From Flavobacteriaceae bacterium (GTDB lineage Bacteria; Bacteroidota; Bacteroidia; Flavobacteriales; Flavobacteriaceae): a stretch of 64,000 bases of DNA. Of this stretch, positions 41,149 through 50,275 are shown one piece after another. Position 1 is the first letter of the stretch; every line of letters starts with the position of its first letter. Where the stretch lies: contig JALSLK010000013.1 of NCBI GenBank assembly GCA_026988355.1, positions 1-64,000 of the forward strand, written 5' to 3'. The notes beneath the pieces are model-generated. The model saw only the letters and a program-made list of their open reading frames with translations, was not told the DNA's origin and did not search any database. The translations under genes were made by a program, and so were the position numbers.

Positions 41149-42411
41149 TTATTTTATTTTGGTAAATGTTTTTGTTATGATTTTCCAACCTTTATCTGTC
41201 TTTAGTAGTGTCAAATAATCTTGATATGTTTTATCTACATAAACAAATTCTGTTTTAAAATTAGCAATATTATTTGTAATATTTCCTGACAGAATACTTG
41301 TTTTAGCTTCCTTTACACCATCTGTTTTTACTTTTGTAAAATATTCTTTTAAAGTAATAACCAATTCTTTTCCATCTTTTACGGTGTATAGTTTTGCTTC
41401 TTCTGAAAATACATTTCTTAAAAGTGACAAATTTGCATTTTTTCTTCCATCAAAATAATTTTGTATTATTTTTTCTACTTCAGAAAATTCATTTTTTTTA
41501 TTAAAAAATTCTTCTAATACTTTATTGTATGTTGCTGCGACATTAATGTATGGAAAATGACCTTCTTTATTAAATGTAAATACGTTTGCTGATGGATATA
41601 ATTGCTTTATTTCTTCTCGAAGAGTATATTCTACCAAAGGGTCATTATCCGATTCTATAATTAATTTTGGTATCCTTTTAATTACATTAATTGATGGATT
41701 TATAGTAAATTTATCTGTAACAACTGCATATCTATTTATAAATTGCGTTTTACTAAAAGGTAAACTTGGCAAAAAAGCGGCTAATAACTTTGAATTTTTT
41801 GCTGCTGGTATTAATTCTTTTTTTAATTTCTTCTCTCCAAATTTAGATATTAATATTTCTGGTAATAATGGAATTATAGCACTTTTTTTCTTGTTTTTTT
41901 TTAGTATTAAATCATTTGGGGGAAATGTATTTCCAAATACTACTTTTTCTATTCTATTTGGTATTTTTTTTATTAAATATTGTGAAATATATCCTCCCAT
42001 TGATGTACCTACTAAATAGAATGTATTTACTTTTTCTGTTTCTAATATTTGTAAAATCCCTTTAGAGGTTTGCTCTAAGTTATTAATTTCTTCTGGCAAT
42101 GAGTAACTTATTACTTTATAGTTATTTTCGAAAGCATTAATTTGTTGCCACCATAAGTCGTATGCTCCTCCCATGCCATGTGCAAAAAGTATTGTTTTAT
42201 TTCCTTTTCCTCCTGAATAATAATTCCAATTCACATCATCTATTTTTATTGTTTTTAACTTTCTTGATTGGAATTCTTTTAAACTTTTTGATGCTTGGTC
42301 TTTTTGTGTGTATTCTTTAAAAAAATCAACTTTAGAAGACGGTATGAAATAACTTATTATTAACAATAACAATAGAGTTAACAGAATGTATTTAATTATT
42401 TTTTTTATCAT
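41149..42411 (-). CDS. Alpha/beta hydrolase with C-terminal NTF2/lumazine-binding-like domain
   Basis: LFAHGMGGAYDLWW, LVGTSMGGYISQYL; C-terminal ~110 aa EVEKIIQNYFDGRKNANLSLLRNVFSEEAKLY...GWKIITKTF. Confidence 0.85.
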   Translation of the reverse strand: MIKKIIKYILLTLLLLLIISYFIPSSKVDFFKEYTQKDQASKSLKEFQSRKLKTIKIDDVNWNYYSGGKGNKTILFAHGMGGAYDLWWQQINAFENNYKVISYSLPEEINNLEQTSKGILQILETEKVNTFYLVGTSMGGYISQYLIKKIPNRIEKVVFGNTFPPNDLILKKNKKKSAIIPLLPEILISKFGEKKLKKELIPAAKNSKLLAAFLPSLPFSKTQFINRYAVVTDKFTINPSINVIKRIPKLIIESDNDPLVEYTLREEIKQLYPSANVFTFNKEGHFPYINVAATYNKVLEEFFNKKNEFSEVEKIIQNYFDGRKNANLSLLRNVFSEEAKLYTVKDGKELVITLKEYFTKVKTDGVKEAKTSILSGNITNNIANFKTEFVYVDKTYQDYLTLLKTDKGWKIITKTFTKIK

Positions 42412-42435
42412 TTATACTAGTTTAAGTCTTTATAC

Positions 42436-42900
42436 TTAGAAATACTCTGGACATTCCTCTAAAAAAACATATTCTTGTTTTTCGAAATCCATTTTACAAT
42501 AATAATGCTCTAAACCATTTGTAACTATTAGATAGTTTGCTTTTAATTGTAAATTATATCTTGCTATTTGATCGAATGTTGCTTGTGTTATTTTAATTTT
42601 TGGCGATTTACACTCTACAATTACTTCATGTTCTCCACGATTATTAAAGACCAGTACATCAAATCTTTTTTTTAAATTGTTCACTTTTATTTCTTTTTCT
42701 ACTGCAATGTGACTTTTTGGATATTTTTTCTCTTGTATTAAAAATTGTATAAAATGTTGTCGAACCCATTCTTCTGGTGTTAAAAAAACGCTTTTTTTTC
42801 TGATTTCATCAAAAATATAATGCTTTTCTTCTTTTTTGGTTATTTTAAAGGAATACTTTGGTAGATTTAATTTGTACATCGAAGAAATATATTTTTCCAA
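42436..42900 (-). CDS. Stand-alone type I restriction HsdR N-terminal-domain protein (HSDR_N_2-like)
   Basis: PEEWVRQHFIQFLIQEKKYP, PD-(D/E)xK-like RFDVLVF...VIVECKSPK. Confidence 0.88.
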   Translation of the reverse strand: MEKYISSMYKLNLPKYSFKITKKEEKHYIFDEIRKKSVFLTPEEWVRQHFIQFLIQEKKYPKSHIAVEKEIKVNNLKKRFDVLVFNNRGEHEVIVECKSPKIKITQATFDQIARYNLQLKANYLIVTNGLEHYYCKMDFEKQEYVFLEECPEYF

Positions 42901-42943
42901 ATGTAAATAAATTTCAGTTTATTTGCATTTAATTTTTTAATAT

Positions 42944-45382
42944 ATGCAAGTCTTAAAATTTGGAGGAACTTCTGTTGGCTCTTCAGAAAGCATGAAAAAT
43001 GTGATGCAAATTATTCTAAATGCTGCTAAAAAGGATAAAACTATAGTAATTGTATCTGCTTTTTCTACCATTACAAATAGTTTGTTATTAGCAATGCAAG
43101 AGGCTAAAAACACCAATGATCGTTACAAAATTACCTTAGATGAAATAAAATATATTCACATAGATAGATTATCCGACTTTGAAATGGAAAACTCTTCTAA
43201 AATGGAATCTTTTATTGAAAAAGAAATGGCCATTATCTCCGAACTTTGCAAAGGTATTTATTTAACGAAAAGTATTCCACAAAAAGCGAAAGCAGAAATT
43301 TTAAGTCTGGGAGAAAAACTATCTTCATACATTATTGCCTCTATTTTAAATGCAACTCATAAAGATGCTAGAGAATTAATTGTAACAAGTTCTAAATATA
43401 ATAACGCTACCGTTGCTTTTAAAGAAACAGATAATAATATCCAAAGTTTTTTTAGAAATACGGATAATAACATTACGATACTTGGTGGTTTTATTGCAAG
43501 AAACCAACATAAGGAAACTACTACTCTTGGTCGTGGTGGTTCCGATTATACTGCTGCTATTTTTGCTGCTGCCCTCCACGTTGAAAAATTAGAAATTTGG
43601 ACGGATGTTAGTGGTATGTTTACTGCCAATCCTAAAATAGTTAAAGCGGCATTTCCTATTGAATATATTAGTTACCAAGAAGCTATGGAATTGTCTCATT
43701 TTGGTGCTAAAGTGATTTACCCTCCAACCATAATTCCTGTTTTAAACAAAAACATTCCTATTCATATTAAGAATTCTTTTTATCCTAATGAAAAAGGTAC
43801 TTTAATTTGTAATAAATTTAAAGTGCAAAAGAGTCCTGTAATTGGTATTAGCCATATTGAGAATATTGCTTTAATTACTTTAGAGGGCAATGGAATGATT
43901 GGTATTCCTGGATTTGCCAAACGATTATTTGAAGCCTTGTATTTTGAAAAAATAAATGTTAAACTTATTACACAAGCGTCTTCAGAACATTCTATTTGTA
44001 TTGCTATTGATATTAAGGATGTAAATCTTGCTAAACAAGCTGTTAACCAATCTTTTGAATACGAAATAATTACTAAAAAAGTTTTCCCTTTACAAGTAGA
44101 AATTGAAATTTCTATTATTGCAATTGTTGGCGATCAAATGAAATCGCATCAAGGCATAAGCGGAAAATTATTTAGTGCTTTAGGGTATAACAATGTTAAT
44201 GTACGTGCCATTGCTCAAGGTGCTTCCGAAAAAAACATATCTGTTGTTATTGCTACTAAAGATGCAAAAAAGGCGTTAAACTCCTTACATGCTGCCTTCT
44301 TTGAAAATCAAATGAAACAACTCAATTTATTTGTAACTGGAATTGGTAATGTTGGTGCTAAATTACTGGAACAAATCAAATTACAACAAGAATATTTACG
44401 TAAACACTTGTATATTGATTTGAGAGTGATTGCTATTTCTAATTCTAAAAAAATGATTTTTAACGACGATTCTATTGATTTATCCAATTGGAAATCCGAA
44501 ATTAAAAATGGAGATATGGCTGATTTTGCTTCGTTTTTTAAAACAGTAAAATCCCTAAACCTACGCAATAGTATTTTTATTGACAATACTGCTAATGAAG
44601 AAATCACATCGTATTATACCAACTATTTATCGGAAAGTATTTCGGTAGTTACTTGTAATAAAATTGCTTGTTCTTCGGATTACGAGAATTATCAAAATTT
44701 AAAAGATTTCGCTAAAAAATACCACGCTTCTTTTTTATATGAAACTAATGTCGGTGCTGGTTTACCCATTATTGACACCTTAAAAAATTTAATTGCTTCT
44801 GGCGATAAAATTACCGAAATACAAGCGGTACTTTCTGGTAGTTTAAATTTTATTTTTAATAATTTTAATACAGATAACGCAGAAAATTCTTTTTATAATA
44901 TTGTAAAACAAGCTGGAATTGAAGGCTATACTGAACCTGACCCTAGAATTGATCTAAGTGGTGTTGATGTAATGCGTAAGATTTTGATTCTTACTAGAGA
45001 AAGTGGTTATGCATTTGAATTATCTGATATTGATAACGAGGCTTTTTTGCCTAAATCATCTTTAGAAGCAAAAACTATTTCCGAATTTATGGAAACTTTA
45101 AAAGCGGAATCTAAACATTTTGAGCAATTAGTTACTAATGCTACTAAAAACAAGTGCCGATTAAAATATGTTGCTTCTTTTAAAGATGGCAAAGCTAAAG
45201 TAGGCTTACAAGAAATTCCTATTTCACATCCTTTTTATAATTTGGATGGTTCGGATAATATTGTCTTATTTTACACCAATAGATATGTAAATCAGCCATT
45301 AATTATTAAAGGTGCTGGTGCTGGTGCTGATGTTACTGCTTCTGGAATTTTTGCGGATATTATTAGAATTGGAAATAGTTAA
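42944..45382 (+). CDS. thrA: Bifunctional aspartate kinase / homoserine dehydrogenase
   Basis: KFGGTSVGSSESM, ACT region, HSD domain ETNVGAGLPIIDTLKNLIASGD. Confidence 0.95.
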   Translation: MQVLKFGGTSVGSSESMKNVMQIILNAAKKDKTIVIVSAFSTITNSLLLAMQEAKNTNDRYKITLDEIKYIHIDRLSDFEMENSSKMESFIEKEMAIISELCKGIYLTKSIPQKAKAEILSLGEKLSSYIIASILNATHKDARELIVTSSKYNNATVAFKETDNNIQSFFRNTDNNITILGGFIARNQHKETTTLGRGGSDYTAAIFAAALHVEKLEIWTDVSGMFTANPKIVKAAFPIEYISYQEAMELSHFGAKVIYPPTIIPVLNKNIPIHIKNSFYPNEKGTLICNKFKVQKSPVIGISHIENIALITLEGNGMIGIPGFAKRLFEALYFEKINVKLITQASSEHSICIAIDIKDVNLAKQAVNQSFEYEIITKKVFPLQVEIEISIIAIVGDQMKSHQGISGKLFSALGYNNVNVRAIAQGASEKNISVVIATKDAKKALNSLHAAFFENQMKQLNLFVTGIGNVGAKLLEQIKLQQEYLRKHLYIDLRVIAISNSKKMIFNDDSIDLSNWKSEIKNGDMADFASFFKTVKSLNLRNSIFIDNTANEEITSYYTNYLSESISVVTCNKIACSSDYENYQNLKDFAKKYHASFLYETNVGAGLPIIDTLKNLIASGDKITEIQAVLSGSLNFIFNNFNTDNAENSFYNIVKQAGIEGYTEPDPRIDLSGVDVMRKILILTRESGYAFELSDIDNEAFLPKSSLEAKTISEFMETLKAESKHFEQLVTNATKNKCRLKYVASFKDGKAKVGLQEIPISHPFYNLDGSDNIVLFYTNRYVNQPLIIKGAGAGADVTASGIFADIIRIGNS

Positions 45383-45383
45383 T

Positions 45384-45857
45384 TTATTCGTGATGATATG
45401 GTTCGTTTTTTAGAATTGTAAATCCTCTATAAATTTGTTCGACTATAAATAAGCGAATCATTTGGTGCGAAAATGTCATTTTTGATAAGGATATTTTTGC
45501 TTTTGAGTGCTGGTAAACGGTTTCTGAAAAGCCGTATGGACCTCCTATTACAAATACCAATTGCTTAATACCTAAATTCATCTTTTTTTGTAAATACACA
45601 GCAAATGTTTTGGATCTAAACTGTTCTCCTTTTTCATCTAGCAATACCAAATAATCAAACGTTTGTATTTTCTTTAGAATTAATTCGCCTTCTTTTTCTT
45701 TTTGTTGTTTCTCGGATAGTTTTTTTGCATTTTTTATGTCTGGAATTATTTCAATTTCAAATTTTATATAATGCTTTAAACGCTTTTCGTACATTGCAAT
45801 TAATTGCTGTAAGTTTTTATCGTCCGTTTTTCCTATGGTCAAAAGTTTTATTTTCAT
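45384..45857 (-). CDS. rlmH: 23S rRNA (pseudouridine-1915-N3) methyltransferase RlmH
   Basis: MKIKLLTIGKT, VFVIGGPYGFSETVY, SLSKMTFSHQMIRLFIVEQIYRGFTILKNEPYHHE. Confidence 0.97.
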   Translation of the reverse strand: MKIKLLTIGKTDDKNLQQLIAMYEKRLKHYIKFEIEIIPDIKNAKKLSEKQQKEKEGELILKKIQTFDYLVLLDEKGEQFRSKTFAVYLQKKMNLGIKQLVFVIGGPYGFSETVYQHSKAKISLSKMTFSHQMIRLFIVEQIYRGFTILKNEPYHHE

Positions 45858-46628
45858 TTAAAAGCAAATTTCTTTATTTTTCCAATTCTTTTTAAAAAAA
45901 TTAGTTCTATTAATTATTACATTCTTTTTTGCCTTTTCTAATTCCATCTTAAATTTTGTCCAATCTTTTGCTTTTAAAATTTTCTCCATTTTTTTATTTT
46001 CAAGACCTCTATTTACTTGAAAGAATTCGCCATTTGCGTGAATCACTACAAATCTATAATTTTTGTTTTTAGAAAAAAATATTTTTTTCAGAATTCTATT
46101 TGGATCTTTTTCCCATTTTAAAATAGTTTCTCGCTTGTTTATATTATAAAAGAAACGAATATTATCAACATATTCTTTATCTTTTAATTTTTTAATGCAT
46201 TTTTTATAACTCTTGCTACTTTTTTTATTCCATCTCTTAAATCTAGCTTTAGACATTGGTTTACTTAGATATTTTTTGTTTTGAAACAAATATTTTTTAT
46301 ACGGATCAATACTTTGTCTAACTTGAATTGTATCCTTATACACAATTATTAAATTTGTTCTGATAGTTGTTTTTAATTCCTTTTTTACTTTAATTAATTG
46401 TTCTTTTGAAAGTTTTCCAAAATTATATTTATGATATATTACATTTACTATTGTATCGCTATTTACAAACTTATAACATGTATTAATCTGATAATAACAT
46501 TTATTTGCATATTGTAGGGAATCTATTTTAATTAAGTTTTCATCGTAATATGCTTGTACTTGAGCAGATGAAGTTTTAAAAATAAATAATATAAATAGTA
46601 ATTTGTAAAATGATATTGTTTTCTTCAT
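45858..46628 (-). CDS. Secreted Lys-rich hypothetical protein, tandem paralog A
   Basis: Signal peptide ..SSAQVQAYY; shared motifs SDTIVNVIYHKYNFGKLSK and HANGEFFQ..MEKILKAKDWTKFK. Confidence 0.7.
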   Translation of the reverse strand: MKKTISFYKLLFILFIFKTSSAQVQAYYDENLIKIDSLQYANKCYYQINTCYKFVNSDTIVNVIYHKYNFGKLSKEQLIKVKKELKTTIRTNLIIVYKDTIQVRQSIDPYKKYLFQNKKYLSKPMSKARFKRWNKKSSKSYKKCIKKLKDKEYVDNIRFFYNINKRETILKWEKDPNRILKKIFFSKNKNYRFVVIHANGEFFQVNRGLENKKMEKILKAKDWTKFKMELEKAKKNVIINRTNFFKKNWKNKEICF

Positions 46629-47438
46629 TTATAAGCAATTATGTTCGTGGTTCATATAAAAGAATCCTGTTCTTTTATTTAACAGATATGTCTTTTTTAA
46701 ATCTTCTTTAATTTTACTCCAGTCTTTTTTTTGGAGTAATTTTTTTATCCTATTTGGATTTATAAATCCTCCTATTAACATATATTCTCCATCTGGTTTC
46801 AATATCACGTAATAAAATTGATTTACATATTTAAAAAAATAATTTTTAATCAGTTTGTTTTTATCCTTTTTCCATGTAAAATTTGGAAATAATAATTCAT
46901 CATTTTCTCCATATCCATTATAATGAATTAAGTTTGTATTGTATTTTTTCTTATACTTTTTAATACATTTATTTATTCGTTTTGTTAAATATTTACGTCT
47001 TTTCAAAATTTTATTTTTTGACAGTTTTTTTATAACATACCATTTATCAACGTAATTATTTTCCCATTGTTTATTTACACTATCTAATTCTCTATTTTTA
47101 ATTTCAATGTTTTTCGTATAGTTCTCAAAAGTCTTTAGCGAATCTCTATAATGTAATATCGTTATTCCATCAAACTCTTCATTTCTATAAATTTCATTTT
47201 TTATTCTGTTATAATGGTATTTATTTAATTTTCCGAATTTATACTTATCATAAACAACATGAAAAATAGTATCTGATTCTGGCATTGTAATATGTATGCA
47301 TTTCAAAGCTACACGATTACATTTTCTTATATATGTACTTATGTCTATACTTTTTAAGTCTCTATTAAAATAGGCATTCACTTGCGAAAACATATAACCA
47401 TGAACACTTAAAAGTATTATTATTATTAACTTTTTCAT
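46629..47438 (-). CDS. Secreted Lys-rich hypothetical protein, tandem paralog B
   Basis: Signal peptide ..FSQVNAYF; SDTIFHVVYDKYKFGKLNK and KPDGEYML..IKKLLQKKDWSKIK. Confidence 0.7.
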   Translation of the reverse strand: MKKLIIIILLSVHGYMFSQVNAYFNRDLKSIDISTYIRKCNRVALKCIHITMPESDTIFHVVYDKYKFGKLNKYHYNRIKNEIYRNEEFDGITILHYRDSLKTFENYTKNIEIKNRELDSVNKQWENNYVDKWYVIKKLSKNKILKRRKYLTKRINKCIKKYKKKYNTNLIHYNGYGENDELLFPNFTWKKDKNKLIKNYFFKYVNQFYYVILKPDGEYMLIGGFINPNRIKKLLQKKDWSKIKEDLKKTYLLNKRTGFFYMNHEHNCL

Positions 47439-47468
47439 ATAGTAATTGTGACTAAAATATAGATTTTA

Positions 47469-47726
47469 TTATTTTTCATATTTACAAACAGTTCTATTTT
47501 TAACGCTCCATTTTATCAAAAAATCATCTTTATATTCATTTAAAGATTTATCTAAATTCTCTATATAACTATTCCAATACTTTGCTCTTCGTATTTTTTT
47601 TATTTTTGGAAGTGACATCCTATTTTTATATTTAAAATAATTGCCATTTGGTCTTATAATAGCATTGGTTTGTGATGACATTTCAAACATTCCAAAAAAT
47701 AAAATTGAAAGTAATATATAGTTCAT
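47469..47726 (-). CDS. Short secreted paralog C (signal peptide joined to the C-terminal module)
   Basis: ..SSQTNAIIRPNGNYFKYKNRMSLPKIKKIRRAKYWNSYIENLDK aligns to C-terminal ends of A and B. Confidence 0.6.
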   Translation of the reverse strand: MNYILLSILFFGMFEMSSQTNAIIRPNGNYFKYKNRMSLPKIKKIRRAKYWNSYIENLDKSLNEYKDDFLIKWSVKNRTVCKYEK

Positions 47727-47776
47727 AAAATAACATTTTTAACAAAAATACATTAATTTCGTAAAAAACTAAGTAA

Positions 47777-48637
47777 ATGATTTCAGAAGTACAATTTCAA
47801 GAAGAATTAGATATCCTAATTAAAAATGCTATTCGAGAAGATGTTGGAGATGGCGATCATAGTTCTCTAGCTTGTATTCCTAGTAACGCAAAAGGAAAAG
47901 CCAAATTATTAGTTAAAGATACTGGTATTATTGCTGGTGTTACATTTGCAAAACAAATTTTTAATTATGTAGATAGCAATCTAGAAATAGAAACTTTAAT
48001 TGAGGATGGTAGCAACGTAAATTATGGAGATATTGTATTTTATGTTTCTGGAAATTCGCAATCTATTTTAAAAGCCGAACGCTTGGTTTTAAATGCAATG
48101 CAACGTATGAGTGCTATTGCAACCAAAACAAGGTCTTTTATGGATTTACTAAAAGGCACTAAGACTAAGATTTTAGATACTCGAAAAACAACTCCTGGAA
48201 TTAGAGTTATTGAAAAATGGGCAGTAAAAATCGGTGGCGGAGAAAATCATCGTTTTGCTTTATATGACATGATTATGCTTAAAGATAATCATATCGATTT
48301 TGCTGGTGGTGTTATTAATGCGATTGAAAAAACGCAGACTTATTTAAAAGAGACCAAACGCAATTTAAAAATTATTGTGGAAGCTAGAGATTTAGATGAA
48401 ATTAAAAAAATACTAACTAAAGATAATATCCATCGTATTTTAATTGATAATTTTAATTATGAAGATACTAGAACTGCTGTTACTTTAATTGGTAATAAAT
48501 GTCAAACAGAATCTTCTGGTGGTATTAACGAAAAAACATTACGAAAATATGCAGATTGTGGCGTAGATTATATTTCGTCTGGTGCATTAACGCATTCTAT
48601 TTATAATATGGATTTAAGTCTAAAAGCAGTAGATTAA
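47777..48637 (+). CDS. nadC: Nicotinate-nucleotide pyrophosphorylase (carboxylating)
   Basis: REDVGDGDHSSLACIP, KILDTRKTTPGIRVIEKWAVKIGGGENHR. Confidence 0.96.
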   Translation: MISEVQFQEELDILIKNAIREDVGDGDHSSLACIPSNAKGKAKLLVKDTGIIAGVTFAKQIFNYVDSNLEIETLIEDGSNVNYGDIVFYVSGNSQSILKAERLVLNAMQRMSAIATKTRSFMDLLKGTKTKILDTRKTTPGIRVIEKWAVKIGGGENHRFALYDMIMLKDNHIDFAGGVINAIEKTQTYLKETKRNLKIIVEARDLDEIKKILTKDNIHRILIDNFNYEDTRTAVTLIGNKCQTESSGGINEKTLRKYADCGVDYISSGALTHSIYNMDLSLKAVD

Positions 48638-48677
48638 CCAAGTTGACATCAAAATAAGCCAAAAAATAAAATTGGTA
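48638..48677. repeat. Short inverted-repeat relic related to the MITE-like element
   Basis: CCAAGTTGACATCAAAATAAGCCA is 19/24 to the right TIR of 37627-37786; opposite end ATTGGTA. Confidence 0.4.
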
Positions 48678-48693
48678 TTAATACTAAATTAAC

Positions 48694-48701
48694 TATCTTT
48701 G
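48694..48701 (+). promoter_or_regulatory. -7 box TATCTTTG with TTG at 48672-48674 (19-bp spacer)
   Basis: Matches the Flavobacterium promoter pattern TTG-N17-23-TAnnTTTG upstream of 48719. Confidence 0.55.
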
Positions 48702-48718
48702 ATATAAACAGACGAATT

Positions 48719-49198
48719 ATGAAAAAAATAATTAGTTCCGTAATCATTGCCTTATTTTTATTTGCTTGTGCTTTAGAGTCCGAGTTTTCGCTTCCAAATA
48801 CAGAAAAAAACGACAAGCAACTAATTGGTACTTGGATTGCAAATGATGCTAGTGGCAAGTTAATTATATCGCAAAATAATGACAATCGTACGCTTTTAAT
48901 AAAAATTATTGATGATACAAATAAGGAAGAAATTCTCTCTAAAAATGCATTTAATAGCACTATTAATGGCTATAATATTCTAAATTTAGTACATGTAGAT
49001 AATGCTTCAAAAAAACAAATCACTACTTTTTATGGATACCGAATTACTAAAAATAAGCTTTCGTATGCGGAAGTAAATGATAAATTTACTGACCGAAAAT
49101 TTACTTCTTCGAAAGATTTATTATCCTATTTTAATGAAAATATAGATAAAAAAGGTTTTTTTAACGATTGGGAAACCCCAATGATTAAATCGGAATAA
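48719..49198 (+). CDS. Hypothetical lipoprotein (159 aa)
   Basis: Lipobox-like LFLFACALESEF; small beta-rich domain (LIGTWIANDASGKLIIS). Confidence 0.75.
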   Translation: MKKIISSVIIALFLFACALESEFSLPNTEKNDKQLIGTWIANDASGKLIISQNNDNRTLLIKIIDDTNKEEILSKNAFNSTINGYNILNLVHVDNASKKQITTFYGYRITKNKLSYAEVNDKFTDRKFTSSKDLLSYFNENIDKKGFFNDWETPMIKSE

Positions 49199-49200
49199 TT

Positions 49201-49845
49201 TTACTTCGATACATCTTTTAAAAAAGGTACAAATGAGAACGCATCAAACTCTTGTTTTTCGAATTCTTTTTCACTTTTACGAATAAATAAAGTCATTACT
49301 TGTGTTTTATCTCCAACTGGAATAACCAATCTACCTCCTATTTTTAATTGTGCCAATAAGGGTTTGGGCACAAATGGAGCTCCTGCTGTTACGATAATTC
49401 CATCAAAAGGTGCTATTTCTGGCAATCCTAAATAGCCATCTCCAAAAATCAATTTTTTAGCTACATATCCTAATTTTGGCAAAAAACTTTTTGTTTTAAT
49501 ATACAATTCTTTTTGACGCTCTATACTATATACTATTGCATTTAATGCGACTAAAACAGCAGTTTGATAACCAGATCCTGTTCCTATTTCTAAAATTTTA
49601 TCGTTTGCTTTAACTTGTAATAATTCCGTTTGAAACGCTACGGTATACGGTTGCGAAATTGTTTGTTCTGCTCCTATTGGAAATGCTTTATCTTTATATG
49701 CAAAATCTACGAAACTAGAATCCATAAATAAATGACGTGGTATTTTTGAAATGGCTTCTAATACCAGCACATCTTTAATGCCTTTATCTCTCAATATTTG
49801 AACCAACTGATTGCGTAAACCTTTATGTTTTAGTAAATCTTTCAT
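49201..49845 (-). CDS. pcm: Protein-L-isoaspartate O-methyltransferase
   Basis: AEQTISQPYTVAFQTELL, ILEIGTGSGYQTAVLVAL. Confidence 0.95.
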   Translation of the reverse strand: MKDLLKHKGLRNQLVQILRDKGIKDVLVLEAISKIPRHLFMDSSFVDFAYKDKAFPIGAEQTISQPYTVAFQTELLQVKANDKILEIGTGSGYQTAVLVALNAIVYSIERQKELYIKTKSFLPKLGYVAKKLIFGDGYLGLPEIAPFDGIIVTAGAPFVPKPLLAQLKIGGRLVIPVGDKTQVMTLFIRKSEKEFEKQEFDAFSFVPFLKDVSK

Positions 49846-49864
49846 TTTTATGAGGATGGTTATT

Positions 49865-50245
49865 TTACTTTACTGCAATAACTGATATTTCAACATTTAC
49901 AAATAATGGTAGATTTGCTACTTCTACGGTTTCTCTTGCTGGTGCAGTTTCTGCTTTAAAATACTCTCCATATATGGCATTTATCTTAGAAAAATTATGC
50001 ATATCCGAAATAAATATGGTTGTTTTAAAAACATTTTCAAAGGTCATGTCGGCAGCTTTTAAAACAGCTTTTAAGTTTTCCATAACTTGTTTTGTTTCTA
50101 CTTCAATAGAATCGGCAACTAACTTTCCTGTTGCTGGATTAATTGCTATTTGTCCAGATGTATACAACATATTTCCAACCATTGTTGCTTGATTATATGG
50201 TCCTATTGGTTCTGGTGCATCTTTGGTGTAGATTATTTTTTTCAT
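49865..50245 (-). CDS. RidA family protein
   Basis: APEPIGPYNQATMVGNMLYTSGQIAINPATG, APARETVEVANLPLFVNVEISVIAVK. Confidence 0.96.
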   Translation of the reverse strand: MKKIIYTKDAPEPIGPYNQATMVGNMLYTSGQIAINPATGKLVADSIEVETKQVMENLKAVLKAADMTFENVFKTTIFISDMHNFSKINAIYGEYFKAETAPARETVEVANLPLFVNVEISVIAVK

Positions 50246-50275
50246 ATAAAATTACTTTTTGTTATTATTTTTTTC

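Noticed and set aside
42436-42900. Type I restriction-modification system
   Set aside because: Only an HsdR N-terminal-like domain is present; no HsdM, HsdS or helicase domain within the window
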